Shown here piece by piece: positions 60,122-64,000 of a stretch of 64,000 bases of DNA. Below the pieces are notes generated by a model. It was not told where the DNA came from. It ran no database searches and worked only from the letters and a program-made list of their open reading frames with translations. The translations under genes and the position numbers were made by a program. The DNA is from Janibacter terrae NBRC 107853 (lineage in GTDB: Bacteria > Actinomycetota > Actinomycetes > Actinomycetales > Dermatophilaceae): NCBI RefSeq assembly GCF_001591405.1, contig NZ_BCUV01000003.1, positions 186,001 to 250,000 on the forward strand, written 5' to 3'. Each line of letters opens with the position of its first letter. The stretch's first letter is position 1.

Positions 60122-60955
60122 TCAGGAGCAGGCGTCGAGCTTCGGCGGGTTGGTCTTGGTGTCGACCTCGAAGCCGGCCGGGCCGAAGTTGTCCTCGACC
60201 GCCTTGTCCCAGGCGCCGTCGTCGACCATCTTGGTCAGGGCCTTGTTGACGTCCTCGCACAGGGCCGTGTCGCCCTTCTTGAGGCCGACGCCGTAGCGCT
60301 CCTCCGAGAAGGGGGCGCCGACGACCTTGAGCTTGCCCTTGTACTGGTCCTGCGCCGCGTAGCCGGCGAGGATCGTGTTGTCGGTGGTCAGGGCGTCGAG
60401 CTGCCCCTTGGACACGGCCTCCGCGCACTTGGAGTAGGTGTCGAACTCCTGCAGGTTGACGCCCGGCACCTCCTTCTTGACGTTGTCGGCCGACGTGGAG
60501 CCGGTGACCGAGCACAACTTCTTGCCGTCGAGGTCCTTGGGCCCGGTGATCTTGGCGTCGGACGCGACGAGCAGGTCCTGACCGGCGACGAAGTACGGGC
60601 CGGCGAAGGAGACCTTCTGCTTGCGCTCGTCGGTGATCGAGTACGTCGCGAAGATCAGGTCGACCTGGCCGGTCGCGATGAGGTCCTCGCGCTGCTTGCT
60701 CGGGGCCTGGACGAACTGGACGTCGGTCTTGCCCAGCTCCTTGGCGACGTAGTTGGCCACGTCGACGTCGAAGCCGGAGTAGGTGTTGCCCTCCTTGAGG
60801 CCGAGTCCGGGCTGGTCGAACTTGATGCCGATCTTGATCGAGCTGTCGCCGCCGCCACCGCCGTCGGTCCCTCCACCGTCGTCGCTGCCACAGGCGGCGA
60901 GGGCGGCTGCGAGGGCGAGGGTGGCGCCTGCAGCGCCGATGCGTCGCATGGTCAT
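60122..60955 (-). CDS. gluB: Glutamate-binding lipoprotein GluB
   Basis: 277 residues. Lipobox LAACG, then a Gly/Asp spacer. Family 3 binding fold: FDQPGLGLKEGNTYSGFDVDVANYV, GQVDLIFATYSITDERK, CSVTGSTSADNVK, with cysteines that also occur in the orphan paralogue at 54735. GGAGG precedes ATG 60955. Extracytoplasmic receptor of the Glu/Asp importer. Confidence 0.92.
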   Translation of the reverse strand: MTMRRIGAAGATLALAAALAACGSDDGGGTDGGGGGDSSIKIGIKFDQPGLGLKEGNTYSGFDVDVANYVAKELGKTDVQFVQAPSKQREDLIATGQVDLIFATYSITDERKQKVSFAGPYFVAGQDLLVASDAKITGPKDLDGKKLCSVTGSTSADNVKKEVPGVNLQEFDTYSKCAEAVSKGQLDALTTDNTILAGYAAQDQYKGKLKVVGAPFSEERYGVGLKKGDTALCEDVNKALTKMVDDGAWDKAVEDNFGPAGFEVDTKTNPPKLDACS

Positions 60956-60996
60956 GGTGTCCTCCTGGTTGGTGGTGCTGTCGGGTCGGTGCGGCT

Positions 60997-61755
60997 CTAG
61001 TGGCTGAGGATCTTGCCGAGGAAGTCCTTGGCCCGCTCGCTCTGCGGGTTGGTGAAGAACTCCTCGGGGGTGGCCGTCTCGACGATCTGCCCGTCGGCCA
61101 TGAAGACGACGCGGTCGGCCGCGCGTCGGGCGAAGCCCATCTCGTGGGTCACGACGACCATCGTCATGCCGGACTGGGCGAGCTGGATCATGACGTCGAG
61201 GACCTCGTTGATCATTTCCGGGTCGAGGGCCGAGGTCGGCTCGTCGAAGAGCATGACCTTGGGTTCCATGGCCAGGGAGCGCGCGATCGCCACGCGCTGC
61301 TGCTGGCCGCCGGAGAGCTGCGCGGGGAACTTCGCGGCCTGGGCCTCGACCCCGACACGGGTGAGCAGCTCCTGGGCGCGCTGCTGCGCCTCGGCCTTGG
61401 ACTTCTTGCGCACCTTCATCGGCCCCAGGGTGACGTTGTCGAGGATCGTCTTGTGGGCGAAGAGGTTGAAGGACTGGAAGACCATGCCGACGTCGGCGCG
61501 CAGGCGGGCCAGCTCCTTGCCCTCCTCGGGCAGCGGCTGGCCGTCGATGGTGATGCTCCCGGACTCGAAGGTCTCCAGGCGGTTGATCGTCCGGCACAGG
61601 GTCGACTTGCCCGACCCGGAGGGGCCGATGACGACGACGACCTCACCCTTGCCGATCGTCAGGTTGATGTCCTTGAGGACGTGCAGCTGCCCGAAGTGCT
61701 TGTTGACGTCGGTGAGCACGACGAGGGGTTCATGGGTGGCGTGCGCGGTCGGCAT
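60997..61755 (-). CDS. gluA: Glutamate ABC transporter ATP-binding protein GluA
   Basis: 252 residues. Walker [14 protein letters not shown], signature [15 protein letters not shown], Walker [15 protein letters not shown]-loop VTHEMGF. First gene of gluABCD. TAGGTT lies 7 bases before the ATG, so the operon message is probably leaderless. Upstream, divided by 47 bases, ends accD. Confidence 0.94.
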   Translation of the reverse strand: MPTAHATHEPLVVLTDVNKHFGQLHVLKDINLTIGKGEVVVVIGPSGSGKSTLCRTINRLETFESGSITIDGQPLPEEGKELARLRADVGMVFQSFNLFAHKTILDNVTLGPMKVRKKSKAEAQQRAQELLTRVGVEAQAAKFPAQLSGGQQQRVAIARSLAMEPKVMLFDEPTSALDPEMINEVLDVMIQLAQSGMTMVVVTHEMGFARRAADRVVFMADGQIVETATPEEFFTNPQSERAKDFLGKILSH

Positions 61756-61802
61756 GGCGACGAACCTATCGCCCTGAGCGTGTGCCGCGTCGTTCCCTGG
61801 GG

Positions 61803-63242
61803 TCAGAGCGGGATGTTGCCGTGCTCCCCACGTCGTGCCGGGGCCTCCGCCAGGGCAGCGGCCACCGCAGAGCGGGTGCGCGTCGGCTCGACGATCTCGT
61901 CGACGACGCCGATCTCGACGGCCCGCGCCAGGCCGCCCGAGAGGCGGTCGTGCTCGTCGGCCAGCTGCTGCTCGACCTCGGCGAGCTCGGACTCCTCGAC
62001 CTCCGCGAGCCGGCGGCGGTGCAGGATCCGGATCGCGGCGACCGAGCCCATGACGGCGACGTGCGCGTCGGGCCAGGCGAAGACCTTGGTCGCGCCGAGC
62101 GAGCGCGAGTTCATCGCGATGTACGCGCCGCCGTAGGTCTTGCGGGTCACGACCGTCACCCGCGGCACGACCGCCTCGGCGAACGCGTGGAGGAGCTTGG
62201 CCCCCCTTCGCACGACGCCGTCCCACTCCTGGCCGACGCCGGGCAGGTACCCGGGGACGTCCACGAGGACGACGAGCGGCACGCCGAAGGCGTCGCACAT
62301 GCGCACGAAGCGCGCTGCCTTCTCCGCGGACGAGGAGTCCAGGCAGCCGCCGAGGCGCATCGGGTTGTTGGCGACGACGCCGACCGTGCGGCCGCCCATG
62401 CGCCCGAGGGTGGTGACGATGTTGGGCGCCCACCGGCCGTGCAGCTCCTGCAGCGGGCCGTCGTCGAGGAGCTGCTCGACGAGCGGGTGCACGTCGTACG
62501 CCCGCTTGGCGGACTCCGGCAGCTGCTCGGCCAGGTCGACGTCGTTGACGGCGCCGAGGTCGAACTCGCCCTGGTCGCCGAGGAGCCGGCAGAGCGTGCC
62601 GGCCCGGGCGAAGGCGTCGTCGATGGACTCGGCCAGCACGTGGACGACGCCGGAGCGGCGACCGTGGGGCTCGGGACCACCCAGGCGAAGGGCGTCGACG
62701 TCCTCACCCGTGACCGAACGGACGACGTCGGGCCCGGTGACGAAGATCCGCCCCTCCGGGGCGAGGATGACGATGTCGGTGAGCGCGGGACCGTAGGCGG
62801 CACCCCCGGCGGCCGCGCCGATGACGACGGAGATCTGCGGGATCCTGCCGGAGGCCCGGGTCATGATCGCGAAGACCTCGCCGACCGCGTGCAGCGAGAC
62901 GACGCCCTCGGGCAGGCGGGCGCCGCCCGAGTGCCACAGGCCGACGACGGGGACGCCGTCGGCCAGGGCCCGCTCGTACGCGGCCACGACGACCTTGCAG
63001 CCGGCGACGCCCATGGCGCCGCCCATGATCGTCGCGTCGGAGACGAAGACGACGACCGGCTGACCGGCGACGGTGCCCGTCGCCGCGAGCATCCCCGAGT
63101 CGTCGTCCGGGGTGATCAGCTCGAGCGAGCCGTCGTCGAGGAAGGCCGCGAGCCGGTGGTTGGGGTTGCGGGGGTCCTCCTCGCGGGGGACCTTCGGGCG
63201 CTTGCCGACGGCCGCGGACGCCGCGTTGGGCTGGCGGGTCAC
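61803..63242 (-). CDS. accD: Acyl-CoA carboxylase beta (carboxyltransferase) subunit
   Basis: 479 residues. Carboxyltransferase with [38 protein letters not shown] (acyl-CoA), [29 protein letters not shown] and [20 protein letters not shown] (biotin side). This matches actinobacterial AccD6-type subunits in the fas-II operon, making malonyl-CoA (or methylmalonyl-CoA). GTG 63242 overlaps the fabF stop by 4 bases. Confidence 0.92.
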   Translation of the reverse strand: MTRQPNAASAAVGKRPKVPREEDPRNPNHRLAAFLDDGSLELITPDDDSGMLAATGTVAGQPVVVFVSDATIMGGAMGVAGCKVVVAAYERALADGVPVVGLWHSGGARLPEGVVSLHAVGEVFAIMTRASGRIPQISVVIGAAAGGAAYGPALTDIVILAPEGRIFVTGPDVVRSVTGEDVDALRLGGPEPHGRRSGVVHVLAESIDDAFARAGTLCRLLGDQGEFDLGAVNDVDLAEQLPESAKRAYDVHPLVEQLLDDGPLQELHGRWAPNIVTTLGRMGGRTVGVVANNPMRLGGCLDSSSAEKAARFVRMCDAFGVPLVVLVDVPGYLPGVGQEWDGVVRRGAKLLHAFAEAVVPRVTVVTRKTYGGAYIAMNSRSLGATKVFAWPDAHVAVMGSVAAIRILHRRRLAEVEESELAEVEQQLADEHDRLSGGLARAVEIGVVDEIVEPTRTRSAVAAALAEAPARRGEHGNIPL

Positions 63243-64000
63243 CGGACGGTCCTGAAGGCGAGGGCGACGTTGTGGCCACCGAACCCGAAGGAGTTGTCCA
63301 GGACGAGCAGCTCTCCGTCACCGAGCTGGCGCGGCGTGTCCCGGATGATGTCGAGGTCGACGGCGGGATCGAGGTTGTCGATGTTGATCGTCGGGGGAGC
63401 CACCCGGTCGCGGACCGCCTGGATCGCGAAGACGGCCTCGAGGGCGCCGGCGGCGCCGAGGAGGTGCCCCGTCATGGACTTGGTCCCGCTGATGGCCATG
63501 TGGTCGGCGTCCTTGCCGAAGGCGCGTCGGATCGCGGCGACCTCGGCCACGTCGCCCACCGGGGTGGACGTCGCGTGGGCGTTGATGTGGCACACGTCGG
63601 CGGGCGTGGCGCCCGCGTCGCGGACCGCGTCGGCCATGGCGCGGGAGGCGCCCGCCCCCTCCGGCTCGGGGGCGGCGATGTGGTGCGAGTCGGCGCTCAC
63701 GCCGAAGCCGGCGAGCTCGCAGATGATGTTGGCCCCGCGTGCCTTCGCGTGCTCCTCGGACTCGAGCACGAGGATCGCCGCGCCCTCACCGAGGACGAAG
63801 CCGTCGCGGTCGGTGTCGTAGGGGCGCGAGGCGGACTGGGGGGCGTCGTTGCGGGTCGACAGCGCCTGCATCGCGGCGAAGCCGGAGATGGGCAGCGGGT
63901 GGATCGAGGCCTCGGAGCCACCGGCGATGACGACGTCGGCGAGCCCCTCGCGGATCAGGTGGGCGCCGTAGCCGATCGACTCCGCGCCGGAGGAGCAGGC
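63239..64000 (-). CDS. fabF: 3-oxoacyl-ACP synthase II, 5' part beyond window
   Basis: About 253 C-terminal residues are present; the start lies outside. At the window edge the frame reads ACSSGAESIGYGAHLIREGLADVVIAGGSEA, which contains the catalytic Cys. The two His are in CHINAHATSTPVGDVAE and FGFGGHNVALAF. Thiolase-fold condensing enzyme extending fatty acids, followed by accD in the fab operon order of actinobacteria. Confidence 0.92.
   Translation of the reverse strand, partial: ACSSGAESIGYGAHLIREGLADVVIAGGSEASIHPLPISGFAAMQALSTRNDAPQSASRPYDTDRDGFVLGEGAAILVLESEEHAKARGANIICELAGFGVSADSHHIAAPEPEGAGASRAMADAVRDAGATPADVCHINAHATSTPVGDVAEVAAIRRAFGKDADHMAISGTKSMTGHLLGAAGALEAVFAIQAVRDRVAPPTINIDNLDPAVDLDIIRDTPRQLGDGELLVLDNSFGFGGHNVALAFRTVR

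Overview
The window is about 71% GC and almost fully coded, with no intergenic gap over about 220 bases. Gene order and content point to an actinobacterium of the order Micrococcales. A Janibacter-like or other Intrasporangiaceae/Dermatophilaceae host is my best inference. The supporting evidence is GTG/TTG starts, the holA-rpsT-lepA-hemW-hrcA-dnaJ-rsmE-phoH-ybeY-era-recO-uppS order, DUF3097/DUF3145/DUF4442 proteins, homodimeric glycyl-tRNA synthetase and pyruvate carboxylase. I see no transposase, prophage, CRISPR array or rRNA.

Layout. 1-15.2 kb is a core block: the end of an aldo/keto reductase, holA, rpsT, a PemK-like protein, two Tat-exported phosphatases behind a PHO-box-like repeat, lepA, a DUF4442 protein, a tyrosine phosphatase, hemW, a TRIC-type channel, fabG, a DUF3097 protein, CIRCE-hrcA-dnaJ and rsmE. 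15.2-17.8 kb is a three-gene cassette encoding a WXG-leader protein, a soluble protein and a two-helix membrane protein. 17.8-21.6 kb is phoH-ybeY-CBS protein-era. 21.7-30.7 kb is transport: a BCCT carrier, asd, then a tctC-tctB-tctA-uspA operon facing a two-component system. 30.7-37.4 kb has leuA with a leucine leader peptide, a LexA-boxed alkB, a membrane protein, recO, uppS and a class II amidotransferase. 37.0-40.2 kb is a Zur-controlled zinc uptake operon. 40.2-50.5 kb has glyS, a hydrolase, a CDF exporter with a sulfurtransferase, dusB, pyc and dgt. 50.6-52.0 kb is a WXG-leader HNH-type nuclease toxin with a SUKH immunity gene. 52.0-58.5 kb has dnaG, tRNA-Asn, an orphan GluB paralogue, three small secreted proteins, a CAU-anticodon tRNA and a DUF3145 gene. 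58.5-64 kb has gluABCD and the end of a fatty-acid operon (fabF, then accD).

What stands out. An 8-mer, GAAGGGGG, is strongly over-represented on both strands. It sits inside genes using unfavoured GAA codons and forms the arms of several intrinsic terminators, which is how DNA-uptake sequences behave. The two WXG-leader loci carry the same N-terminal signature but no ESX machinery is present here. About a dozen genes start 6-8 bases after a TAnnnT -10 box, so leaderless transcription looks common. Regulatory sites readable by eye include CIRCE (hrcA), LexA (alkB), Zur (znuA), a PHO-like repeat (phoD) and a leucine attenuator (leuA).
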